Assembly: GCF_002127325.2 (NCBI RefSeq)
Contig: NC_035441.2
Location: 154,595,122-154,659,121 of the forward strand
Direction: 5' to 3'
Origin: Helianthus annuus
Taxonomy: Eukaryota; Streptophyta; Magnoliopsida; Asterales; Asteraceae
Length of the DNA: 64,000 bases
Made by a program: the position numbers and the translations under genes. Positions 34,349-44,758 of this stretch are shown here, in pieces. Position 1 is the stretch's first letter; each line of letters begins with the position of its first letter. The notes under the pieces were generated by a model, which had not been told where the DNA came from, ran no database searches, and saw only the letters and a list, made by a program, of their open reading frames with translations.

Positions 34349-37300
34349 GAGAGTTGGCTACAAAGTCCATTTTTCCTACAAAGTGTAAAAAGTCATAAAA
34401 CACCATAATATTAACCATAAAACACACTCAAAACCCACAAATAACATAGTGGAGATTACTAAAACACCATATTTGTGGGTTTTGTGTTGCGTTTTGGATG
34501 ATAAGGCTTTGATTATTGAATGACTAACATTAGTGTGTTTTATGTTGATTATCATGTTGTGTTTTATATTCATAGTTGTACGATATTGTGTTTGAAGTTT
34601 TTAAGGACTGTTAGGGTTTGGATATTGTGTTTTAGTGGACTTCACTATGTTACTTGTGGGCTTTGAGTGTGTTTTATGACTGAAATTGTGGTATTTTGTG
34701 ACTTTGTACACTTTGTAGGAAAAATAGACTATGCAGAACACAAAATATTGCGAGAACACGCAGAACACAATGAATCACCTATTTTTTCAATCCTAAAAAC
34801 CTAAAAAGTAAGTGAATGTTGCAAATTTAAGATTTATTGTTTCTTACACTAGAATTCAAATCAAAATATGGAAAATTTTCACTTTTTGTATAACTTACAC
34901 ATATGTAGGTTATGTGTAGGTTAAATTACCAACATGTATGTAAGCTACGTGTAGGTAAAAAATATGGTTTTTTTATGTATATATAATACACATATGAATT
35001 TAATGAACCAAACCGATGTCGACTAGACTTCAGCTGCAACGCGCGGGTAATTTTACTAGTTTATTTATAAAAAGGTGACTTTCCCTGAAAACATTGATCA
35101 TACCTTCCATTTTGGTTTTCCGTCTGTTTCCAAAGTAATATCCTCCATAAAAGATGCGAGCTCACTGAACATTATTTCACACACTTCCAAGTGTGAGTAC
35201 CCAAGAGCCATAGTTGCTGCATGCTGAAATTCAAGAAGAAAAAAAATATGAACGATTAGTTAACTAGTTTAACGAATGTGTGAAAAATAAAAAAGCATCT
35301 AAAGTTTATATAAAGTTATTTCGTAGGTGTGTCATCAGAGAACAAGGCAGAAGACCAGCACTGAGAAAGTTAATCCTGAACAAAACTATTACGGAGGAGG
35401 AAGTTAAAAGATTAATTGCTATTACGGAGGAGGATGTGTGAAAAATAAAAAACGCATCTAAAGTTTATATAAAGTTATTTCGTAGGGGCGTCATCAGAGA
35501 ACAAGACAGAAGACCAGCACTGAGAAAGTTAATCCTGAACAAAACTATTACGGAGGAGGAGGAAGTTAAAAGATTAATTGCTAAAGGTCGTAAACTTGAA
35601 CGGAATGCGGCGCCGGAACAGAACGCAGCGCCGGTACAGAATGAGAATGAGGGGCCTGATTTCAACCAGAAAACCTGGCGCTGACACAGAACGTGGGTGT
35701 GCCTCCTGAAAATGCTTATCCAAAGGCAACCCTGAGAGGTTGCCTCACAACCATGAAGGCGACAATGGTGGAACTTAAGCAACGGGTAGCGACCCTCGCG
35801 CAGACCCAAGAAGTAGCCATCACTGCCTTGCTAGGTAAAGGTAAGGAATAAAGTTGGCCGGTGCATTCAGTTTTTGAAAAGTCTGAAAGATATGGTGTCT
35901 GAAACATAAATCTGATACAGAAAATGTAATGTGAGTCGATAGTTGTTTGTACGTTTGTGTAACGTGAGTCGATAGTTGTTGTAGAAAGTGTAACCAATGT
36001 ATTGTAAGCGTCATTTTCAATAAATCTTCCCTAAGTCACATTCAGAGATCCACCATCGCTCTTAATATTTTGTGATTGTCCCGTAAAATAAGACCAAACT
36101 ATGTCATCTGATAACGGATGTGTGAAAAATAAAAAATAAATGCATCTTAAGTTTATATAAAGTTGATGGCTCACAACATGTGGTTCAGAACCAGATTTTA
36201 GAGAAGGAAAGATAAGACGGAATAGATCGCGTGTTGTTGCCGCACTAGCTCCTTCTCTTCCAGGTGGACATGAACAAGCAAACATAGCGTACATAAGCCA
36301 TTGATCTAGTTTGTTGTCTGTGTCCTGAGATTGATGCGCTTTTCCCCCCAATTCAACAGGCGTGATGTATGTAAGTCGCGTAATAACCTCCGCCCTGACA
36401 TATATAAAATACAGATTCATATTTACACCACTTAGGTTTCAAAATAACAACAAAGGGTAAAGGTAAAAAATTCTACAGTAAAATGTCATTTTAGTTCCTG
36501 AGGTTTGTTTGACTAGTTTTGTGACTTTCGTCCAAAGGTTTGTTTTTTCGCATCTGGATCCAAAAGGTTTGAAATCTTGTCATTTTCATCCGACTTGTTA
36601 ACTCCATCCATATTTCTCCGTTAAGTCAGGGGTATTACCCTCTTTTTAGACATTTTTTTGTTAAACTAAAAACACTATAAGAAATAAAGTCAACAGATGT
36701 GGATCTTTATTTCTTATAGTGTTTTTAGTTTAATTAAAAAAAATGTCTAAAAAGACGGTAATACTCCTGACTTAATGGAGAAACATGGATGGAGTTAACA
36801 AGTCGGATGAAAATGGCAAGATTTCAAACTTTTTGGATCCAAATGCGGAAAAACAAACCTTTGGACAAAAGTCGCAAAACTGACCAAACCTCAGGGACGA
36901 AAATGACATTTTACTCAATTCTAATTACTTTGCTTCTTGAACAGACTGTGGGCATAGCACCGCACTATATTTGACGAGCTCGCTAAGACATCTAGCCCAC
37001 CGGTTCTTATCGGGGCTTTCAAAAAGTATAGATTGTAATGTCGCGTCAGGAGGTACTACATCGGATTCTCTTCTAAGATCGAAAGGACGCCCAGAATCCC
37101 AATAGCAGCTTTGAACTATGTCATCCTGTTACATATATAACACATGAGAATGAGAATAATATGAATAACAAGCATAAAATAAAAACTGAAGTAAACAAGG
37201 TAGCACCCACCCCATTCTCTTCTAAAACATCAATTATGAAGATTGGTTCAGCTTCGTCTTTTATGAAATCGGATCTTTCATACAAAGATAAGTTTCGAAT

Positions 37301-40300
37301 ATCATTCCGTAGGGCTCGCACACAGCGAAGTAACTCCAATGCTGTGTGTCGGATCTGACTATCAGCAGAGCTAAGAAAGATAAGACCAACAGAATCAATC
37401 TCCGAAGCACGATATTCTATCGGTTCTCCTTGATGAAATGAAGATTTCTTAACCCCTTGTTTTTTCTGCGCTCTTTTTAGATCGGAAACATCGTTTTCAA
37501 TGTTATCGTCAGAGAGACAAGCTCTCCAGAAACGCAGGAGTTCCAAAAGGCGTCCCAATGATGTTTGGATAAGAAGAGGGAATTCGTCTGGTAATCGTAG
37601 GATAAAATTTGCCATACCGCGCATAACTGCAAATCGACGGTGCGGAAGGTATCTAACGATTCGATTTAATACTTGTACTGCTTCTTCACGAACACCGGGA
37701 TCAATGCTTATTCCATGTTGCGGGATTATCTCGGTGATCTTATCGGTTCTACCCACTTCTTCTATCAGGTCAGGTATGCACTTTAGAACCGAACGGAATA
37801 GATATCCTTGTGATTTTTCCTTGGTAACAGCATCTAGATAAAATATGATTCGTTAGAACCGAAGTTAACGAACCAAAAGAATTGTTGTGATAAAACAATT
37901 ACCTATAGTTGTCTTCGAAGAAGTAAGAAGAGCCTGACTATAAGCTCGATTGCATGATCTCAGAATAGACTCGATTGCAGCTTTTACTTTTGGAACATAA
38001 TGACCTATGTCATGAGCTGGAAAAGAAGAAAACGGTCAAAAGTCAAAACAAGATCGATACGAATTTCAAACGGATTTATTAACTACCATGAAGGATTTCC
38101 AGGCCGACATGTTGGCTTGTGGGAGACATTGCGATCGCAAGTAATGCACGAAGCCCGATAACTTTTCCTTCACTAGGGCTATCTTGTTTCAGCAATTCTA
38201 AAATCACATGGTTCATAGAAAAATCAAGGTTATGTTTGGCTATAGTAACACAGAACTCAACGACTTTATCATGTTGCACATCCTGTGTAAGCATCCCTTT
38301 TCTGAGAATATAAAGAAGTTGAGCTGTCACACTGTCGAGGTAATCCCATACGCGATTTGCTGGTTGGGAATTTCCGTGAACGCTCAAGTAGAATCTTAAA
38401 ACGCGGTGAAGACAGTCTAGAGCCATGAACCGGTTGTTCTTGTCCTGTAAAATAACTAGATCCTCAGTTCCAAAACGTAAATCCAAACAGACAGTTAGAA
38501 TAACATGTTTGGTTATGAAGAATGTTACCCTAAGATGCTTATACAGTTGCTCCATATGAGAACCGAAGTTATTGAGGAAAACAACAGGATCACCGAGACA
38601 GAGAAGCAAAGTCACCAAAGGATAAGCAACCTAACACAAACAAAGATGAATATAAGAGAATCAAATAATGTTACGAAAGATAAAGTGAATAACTTACAGC
38701 TATATGTTTGTTTTGTTTATCGGTCCAATGCATAAGTTGCACTCTTATTCGTGCAACGGCTTCATACCAGAGAGTAAGTGCGGGGTCCACACCAGGAGGT
38801 GGCCAGTTACCCTTACTATCATCTGCGAGTGGTGCTAAAATGTTCGACAGCATATTGCAAAGGGCGTGATGAAGTTCACTCTTCCGTTTATGAGGTGCGC
38901 GATTAAGCGGATTGGCTTTTGCCACAAAAGAAGCTGACGCGTTTAGACCACCCTCGGTTTTCACCTGCCGAAAAGTAATTTAAGTATATTACTATATAAT
39001 ACTTCTTTCAAATGTGAATTCATTTTTATTTAAAAACACTGTATTTAGAATATAGCATATACCCCAAGTTTTAGATAGCGCATTCCGTTGATGATACTGA
39101 GTGTTTCACTTCGAGCAGCACTAGTATCAATCCGACGAGTACTGAGTTCGTTGAAAAAACGCTCAGTTACAGAGCTAAACCTGTTGAGGGATATAGATTT
39201 TATAAATGCGGCACTCTTTGATATGAAATTCTCTAAATATGTTTAACTTAAATTTATGTACATCTTTACCTGATACATGATAGAGCACCGAGGAGTTGTG
39301 CAACTAGATCTAGAAGGAGACCGCGCAAATCAACTAATGAAGGATATTCAACCTGACTAACAACCCTGCAATGAGAAACTTTTCAGTTATTTATATAAAT
39401 CTTGTTTTCAGCACGATGCATTGATGCAATTAGATATTGGAAGAAGATGAAGGTTATTGAGCCAATCTGGTGTTACCTGTCAGCATTTATCAGCCAATCG
39501 AACACAAAGTTTTCAAGTCCGATCCAGAGTTTTTCTGCAGTGAGAGTGGAAACACATTCTATCTCAGGATACCATCCGTAACTTTAATTACAGAGGTAAA
39601 TTTAAGTTAATATAGAGACGCTTAACCTGTAAGTCCTTCTTGTGGACAACACTCCACAAAGCGAATACACGCTGAGCAAAAAATGCACTCCACTGCAAGC
39701 TGCTCCGTTCAAGGGATAAACGTTATTTAGTTAATAAAATGGTATCAATAACAAAAACTTTATTATTACTTATGAATAATGTATTCTTAACAAGGTAAAT
39801 AACCATGATGGTCTTTAGGGTCAAGGCATACAAACCTTTCTTTGGAATGTAGATGCATCATTTGCACCTTTTGGGGACTCACTGCAAAGAAAGAAGATAT
39901 AACATGTCAAACTCCAAACAAATGAACTAATGAAGCATATTATCATAACGTATTTGAGCTATCTTTAGCAAATCAGGTGACTTAACACGGTATAAATGGA
40001 AAAAACATTGGTGAAAGACACACATATGCACATTAAAAATAGAGTTTGGGGACCTACGTTTCTCTCCATCGAAGAAGTGCTTCAAGAAGAGGTACAGGCG
40101 TGTGTCGTGCCACCATAGCTAAGGAATCCAATACTTGCTCATAGGCAGGGTCTGATGGCCTAAGGTATTGTCCATCCTGTCGTTTCCCACATTTGATAAA
40201 TAAAAAGTTTGTGATGAGAAAATCATACATATGAACCAATTTGATACTATGGAAGCATACATGGAACAAAATAAAACGCGTTTCTTTATAAAGCGTGTAA

Positions 40301-41547
40301 AAGGAATAGCATTCAATTCGAGTATAAAGGAACCATAAACTACAACAAAACCAATTTGAAATTAAGCGCAAACAGTATTTCACTTGCTCCTTAGAGCCCG
40401 TTTATGCAATTGTAAAGACAAATTATGGTAAGAGTTACATCATGACACGCTATAAGACGCACACTTCAACAGACATATTTTTGTACACTAAAGCAAATAT
40501 ATTGTAGTTTTACTAAACAACAACCGAGTCAAACGTAAAATCACTTGAATAACCGTACTACCAACTTTAAATAAAAGGCCCCTTGCATTTGGTACATCTA
40601 CCCAAAAGTAAAAGCCTCCGACGACACTCAATAGAGCAGTGTCCATAACATCAACTATCTTGAGGCTCCCTTTAAATCTGTATGTTAAAACAATTAAAGC
40701 ACGAAAACCAAACCAAAATCTAATTCGAAACGATATTGACCATCTCACAGCCAAAAATTCATCTCAAATTTAGGTCCTCAAATAAGGACACACATCTAAT
40801 ACTAAAAATATGCGCCGCTTGCGGTATGCGCATATAATGTATATATGTGTGGGCCATCGGGGGGCAAAAGTGAAAGTGCACTAATTTTAACGTTATTTTA
40901 CTAATTTCGTGAAAATAACATTAAAAGCTGAGGACGGTTAATCAGGCATCATGTGGTGGCGTTGATAGCTGAAAGACAAAAGGGTACATGCACTAATCGG
41001 TCTTTGTCCCGATTGCTTATGTGCCTTATGTCCAAGGCTTGATGCAAAACTACTATCGAGCTGGGGGTCTCACTGGAAGCAGCCTCTCTATTCCTACGGG
41101 GTAGAGGTAAGACTGGCTACATCTTACCCTCCTCAGACCCTACCTTTGCTTTGCTATTGGTGGGATTTACTGAGTATGATGATGATGATGATCTAATACT
41201 AAAAATCTTGAACGTCAAGAACTCCGATAACAAAAGACAACTGAGGGCATGATCCAAATGAAAGAGTTTGTTCTCTAAAAAACCTATACTTCCTCTCCAT
41301 GAGTTAAACCTTCAAGCACTCGATATGACCTCAAAACTTATACTTATGGTTATTCATACAACAATACATTATTTCACCTAACAATAAAAAAGTAAACATA
41401 TATGTAGACGATAATAAGTGAGTTAAACAAGTAAATCATCCTTATCTTCACCTGTGCTTGTGCTGTTTCAATCCGGCGCCTCGCAAGCGGAAGAAACCGC
41501 TGCAGCAGCGCATCGACAATCAGCTTCGCCGCACTCCCAGCCTTCAT
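29329..41547 (-). CDS. FURRY/MOR2-like cell morphogenesis protein (ARM-repeat), complete
   Basis: Homologue of Arabidopsis At5g15680 and of the Furry/Mor2/Tao3 scaffold that acts with NDR kinases in polarity and morphogenesis. My splicing gives 17 coding exons: 41452-41547, 40058-40176, 39836-39881, 39627-39699, 39477-39534, 39270-39365, 39063-39180, 38698-38964, 38529-38630, 38087-38444, 37903-38016, 37211-37833, 36929-37125, 36178-36394, 35104-35223, 32497-33273, 29329-32406. All junctions are GT-AG and the frame holds throughout: 6459 nt, 2152 residues, about the length of the Arabidopsis protein. It starts [16 protein letters not shown] and ends [10 protein letters not shown]. The last exon alone encodes 1025 residues. 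A 5' UTR intron is likely at 41651-41707. Introns hold MITEs, a Helitron-like end and a nested antisense unit. One residue is missing at the SEPH/HAATM junction compared with my recollection of the Arabidopsis protein. Confidence 0.93.
33310..33600. repeat. SINE-like or repeat fragment in a FURRY intron
   Basis: The minus strand of 33391-33484 shares catcatgtggtggcgttgat and gtccaaggcttgat with 40935-41045, and the adjoining gcactaattttaacgttatt also matches 40890. Two C-runs (about 33360-33374 and 33570-33582) flank it. It creates an open frame running into the real exon, but this is intronic. Confidence 0.6.
33770..35059 (+). mobile_element. Helitron-like and simple-repeat region in a FURRY intron
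   Basis: 33790-33985 is a degenerate array of about seven aaaatcgcatgtt units. 34263-34344 is (CT)n followed by (TA)n. After it comes tagggtgagagttggctac, a style common just inside Helitron 5' ends. The stretch ends with a gctgcaacgcgcggg hairpin and CTAG (35056-35059) followed by T. A Helitron from about 34320 to 35059 is the simplest reading, but the 5' end is uncertain. Words such as cataaaacac(a) recur in both orientations inside it. Confidence 0.5.
35297..36024 (+). other. Nested antisense coding-like unit in a FURRY intron, unknown
   Basis: In the intron between exons 36178-36394 and 35104-35223, on the opposite strand, lie a truncated unit (about 35310-35420) and a full unit (from about 35463) reading [19 protein letters not shown] and then [14 protein letters not shown], followed in another frame by [13 protein letters not shown] and [15 protein letters not shown] with a stop at 35849-35851 and aataaa at 36019-36024. 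A 3'-splice-like ttatttcgtag precedes each unit. Layout (splice-like site, coding-like frame, 3' UTR, poly(A)-type signal) suggests a nested gene or gene fragment. I do not recognise the product; a captured fragment of some other gene is equally possible. Confidence 0.45.
36476..36916. mobile_element. MITE in a FURRY intron, 12 bp from a splice donor
   Basis: 441 bp with long inverted arms: agtaaaatgtcattttag at the left and its near-complement at the right, plus ccaaaggtttgttttttcgc paired with gcggaaaaacaaacctttgg. The centre is a tight palindrome around ataagaaataaag. The flanks share aattcta. The right end lies 12 bp from the exon ending at 36929 (minus strand, so just inside the intron donor). 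Confidence 0.85.
40860..41205 (+). mobile_element. SINE with plant 3' consensus domain
   Basis: The stretch contains ggggtctcactggaagcagc, ctctctattcctacggggta and acatcttaccctcctcagac, then a gattta-type end and a (GAT)n tail at about 41176-41192. This matches the 3' block shared by many angiosperm SINEs (the 'Angio-domain'). It lies in the first coding intron of the FURRY-like gene. The 5' boundary is uncertain; 40890-41045 is shared with 33391-33560. Confidence 0.75.
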
Positions 41548-41957
41548 CCTCACATAAACCCCCAAAATTAGGTATCAATTTCACCTTCTTCTACTCCAAC
41601 TAAACACTTCTCACTTCATAACCTAAATTATGATCCTGAAAATCAGTCTTCTACATCAAACAAAAAGTTAAAAACCCCAATTGTTCATATATCTAATAAT
41701 AAAGTACCTTCAAAAAGCCCTAAAGTAACATCAGTGTGTTTCTGCAACATGTGATCTACGAAGCTTGAAAACGAGTTTACATCAAAATTAACTACAAATT
41801 TTGTAGGCTTTTTCACTCGAACCTCTTGTTCTTTTGTCAAAGGCGTTTACTGTCAATATACCCAAAATACCCTTTATCTATGTTTTTGCGTTCCAACTAT
41901 ATCCCATCTGTATTTTTAGCCTTTTTGGCACTTAAATACTTCTCACATGTTTCTAAT
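41548..41957 (-). promoter_or_regulatory. 5' UTR and proximal promoter of the FURRY-like gene
   Basis: Upstream of the ATG at 41547. A small 5' UTR intron is likely (acceptor before 41650, donor after 41708 on the minus strand: AAG|GTACTT and TGTAG|AAGACT). A hairpin MITE begins about 410 bp upstream of the ATG and a 12.4-kb retrotransposon about 910 bp upstream, so little unique promoter is left. No clear TATA box was recognised. Confidence 0.5.
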
Positions 41958-42331
41958 GGGTAAGGATAGTGTAAAAATTGCTCAAAGTGTGAGAAGTGTA
42001 AGAAGTGTATTATAACACTATATATAATACTATATAACACCATATAAACATCGTATAACAATATGTAACACCATATAATACCATATAACACTATGTAACA
42101 CTATATATCATTATATAACAAATATAACACTATACATCTATAATAGACATGCTATCAGACAACCTATAGTGTTATATTTGTTATATAATGATATATAGTT
42201 TTACATAGTGTTATATGGTGTTATATATTGTTATACGGTGTTTATATGGTGTTATATAGTATTATATATAGTGTTATAATACACTTCTTACACTTCTCAC
42301 ACTTTAAGCACTTTTTACAGGATCCTCTACC
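41958..42331. mobile_element. Long-hairpin MITE upstream of the FURRY-like gene
   Basis: 374 bp, almost entirely two complementary arms built from ataacactata-type words with a loop near 42140-42165. Ends gggtaaggat and atcctctacc. Flanked by a perfect 10-bp duplication tgtttctaat (41948-41957 and 42332-42341), which indicates the Mutator type. If transcribed it would fold into a long RNA hairpin. Confidence 0.9.
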
Positions 42332-42460
42332 TGTTTCTAATAAATTATTATATTAATTTTGTTTTTATTGTAAATTAATAATTCTCAAACATAAATTACT
42401 GTTAACTAGAACAAGAATTAAGTGCCGTTCAAAAAAAAGAAAGAATTAACGCTTAGTTCC

Positions 42461-43082
42461 TGAAGAGGTATGGTCTCAATTTCTTGCTCACATTGCAAGG
42501 ATCACACTACTTTTTCATCCTACATGGCGCTTACATCAGCAAGGTAATCCAGAAGCTTCTGGAAGACATCAAAGTGGCACCAAAGATGCTCCGTCCGACA
42601 AGAAGGACAAAACGTGTCATCAGTCATCGAGCGCCATGTAGGTCTGTAACAAATCAAGGAGCAGACCGACAACGCCAGTACGACGTCTCCAAAATGAGCA
42701 AATGTAAGCGCGCCACGTGTACCACTACACTGGCCATGGCAGAGGAGACCAAGAGGATATTCCCCTTGTTCGGACAGCTGGCACAGCTGCTCCTCCCTCC
42801 TTCACCCTCCGGCTATAAATAGGACCCTTCATCATTCAGGTTGAATTATCTTACTCTCCATATTCACACACTCAACACACACTGTTTATTCTCCTTCAGA
42901 ACAGTACTTATTCTCACGCCGGAGCCTGGTTAAGAGGGAAACCCCCATATTCCCCTCTTAACGAGACTAACGGTGTTACTGTTTTGCAGGATCCAGGTCA
43001 TTTTCGCGAGTAGGAAAGGAGATTGAACCCACAGAAGAAACATCCCAACAGATTAACCTCGGTGTTATTCTGTGTTTCATCA
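42461..43082 (+). repeat. 5' LTR of the Tat element
   Basis: 622 bp, TGAAGAGGTATGG to TTTCATCA, with TATA box tataaata at 42814-42821. Compared with the 3' LTR it lacks a 10-bp repeat of agaagcttct and a 17-bp stretch near 54512. Confidence 0.95.
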
Positions 43083-43148
43083 TTGGCGCCATCCGCTTTT
43101 TGCAAAAACCACACTCATCTCTTTTCTCTTCGAAAAACACTCGTCAAA

Positions 43149-44684
43149 ATGGCTGAAACAAACCCTTCACACCAGGTGGACGGAGAAGTTTCTTCCTTTG
43201 AGCTCATTTCGGACACAGCACACGTCCAAAGGGGCCAAAGGAACGAAATCATCCAAGAAGGGCAGATGAACAACGATTTTCCTAGTATCTTTGGAAGTGC
43301 ATCCAGGGTTGTTAGCCAAACCACAATTGGACCCACTTTCCAACCTCCGACTAGGATCATCACCCAAACTACAAATGGAGAAACTATCCAACCTTCATCT
43401 GGGGTAGTCCAACAAACACCCCCACCAGTGCAAACACTTAACCATGGACCTGGCCCCTCAGCTCCATCGGAACAAGCACAACTGAACTTCTCTGCACTTC
43501 TAGGTCTACCCGAAGGAAAAACTCTGGCTTCTTGGTATGCCGAACAGATGGCGTCTATAAATCTCGTTTACACACAACTTAGCGCACGGCAAGCTTTGCT
43601 TCAAGCGCAAGCCAACCAGTCCGCGTTCGTTACTCCACCACAAAGATCTCTGAGTACGCACACAACTCAGCAGATCAATGCATGGAACTTGCGCCCAGAG
43701 AAGGGACCCACGCCAAATATCAGGAAACCAAGTGCGCACGACACACGCGACACTTATGGCGAAACAGAAAGCAATTACGTACAACACCCTCAAAGAAGAC
43801 CAATTCAAAACCGTTTGAGCGCGCGCAACATGAACGCTGAATGGGACGATAAAGAAGAAGACCCGACGTACAAAGGGGAAAGCACAGTGTTCAGCAGACT
43901 GCACCCAGATCATGAAGCATACAAACCACCCAAGCGCGCAGAGTACAACCCAAAAGCAGAACATGATTACACCTTGAGCTATCGTCCAGACGACATGGCC
44001 GAAAATTCAAAATTCATCAGAGAAATCGCAACAGCCGCTATTGACAAAACGAAATTGCCACACAACGTGGGTAAATACAACGGCTTGACAGACCCGGATG
44101 ATCATCTCCAAGTTTTTAATGGCGCGGGAGCAACAGGAGGATGGAATTTACCAACTTGGTGCCATCTCTTCGCTCAAACATTTGTCGGCGCAGCACGCAT
44201 TTGGTTCGACAGCCTGCCAGCAGGAAGGATCAAATCATGGATCGACTTTCGAGAGAAGTTCCTCGCGCACTTCTCTCAGCAGCGCAGACACACCAGAGAT
44301 CCAGCTGATTGTTTGAACATATGGCACAAGGACCACGAAAGCGTGGAAGATTTCATCACTAGATACAACAAAGAATGTCTGGAAATTGGAGATGTAGGCG
44401 AGAAGATGATGCGCGCGCAGTTCATGAGGGCAGTCAAATGCGACGATCTAATCAAGCGAGTAAAGGGAAGAGATGGAGGACCCAAAGATTGGGAAACCTT
44501 CATCAAAGCAGCTAAGACCATTGCGCAAACAGACAAACAGTTGACCGGTGATGATCACCGTCAGCGCGGATATAACCACAATGACCGGCACAACAAAAGG
44601 GCAGAAGCCAACCATGGAAAGCGTCTGGTCATAGAGAAAGAAGCCCAGCAAGGGAGGATGCGCGGCACACAATCAATCAGATAG
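43149..44684 (+). CDS. gag: Gag protein of the Tat element, truncated by a frameshift
   Basis: 511 codons from the ATG at 43149. The N-terminal 300 residues are Gln/Pro/Thr-rich; the Gag capsid-type core covers about residues 300-460 (HDPDDHLQVFNG-type region, ARIWFDSLPAG, FREKFLAHFSQ, WHKDHESVEDFI). It stops before the zinc-binding motif. That motif, CEFHKDTGHLTNDC (C-x2-H-x4-H-x4-C), appears at about 44830 in a different frame at the start of the pol frame. A frameshift between about 44650 and 44760 therefore splits gag from its nucleocapsid end. Confidence 0.85.
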   Translation: MAETNPSHQVDGEVSSFELISDTAHVQRGQRNEIIQEGQMNNDFPSIFGSASRVVSQTTIGPTFQPPTRIITQTTNGETIQPSSGVVQQTPPPVQTLNHGPGPSAPSEQAQLNFSALLGLPEGKTLASWYAEQMASINLVYTQLSARQALLQAQANQSAFVTPPQRSLSTHTTQQINAWNLRPEKGPTPNIRKPSAHDTRDTYGETESNYVQHPQRRPIQNRLSARNMNAEWDDKEEDPTYKGESTVFSRLHPDHEAYKPPKRAEYNPKAEHDYTLSYRPDDMAENSKFIREIATAAIDKTKLPHNVGKYNGLTDPDDHLQVFNGAGATGGWNLPTWCHLFAQTFVGAARIWFDSLPAGRIKSWIDFREKFLAHFSQQRRHTRDPADCLNIWHKDHESVEDFITRYNKECLEIGDVGEKMMRAQFMRAVKCDDLIKRVKGRDGGPKDWETFIKAAKTIAQTDKQLTGDDHRQRGYNHNDRHNKRAEANHGKRLVIEKEAQQGRMRGTQSIR

Positions 44685-44758
44685 CCCACCGGAAAGAGGT
44701 AAAAAGAGAAAACAGGGAGAAACAGTGGACACCACTAACAAAGACCCCTTCCGAGGTT

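Noticed and set aside
34212..34427. Frames with Ser/Leu or Tyr/Ile repeats
   Set aside because: They are translations of (CT)n and (TA)n microsatellites.
43506..43964. 152-codon minus-strand frame within Tat gag
   Set aside because: It is a shadow of gag; known Tat antisense ORFs lie between pol and the 3' LTR, not here.
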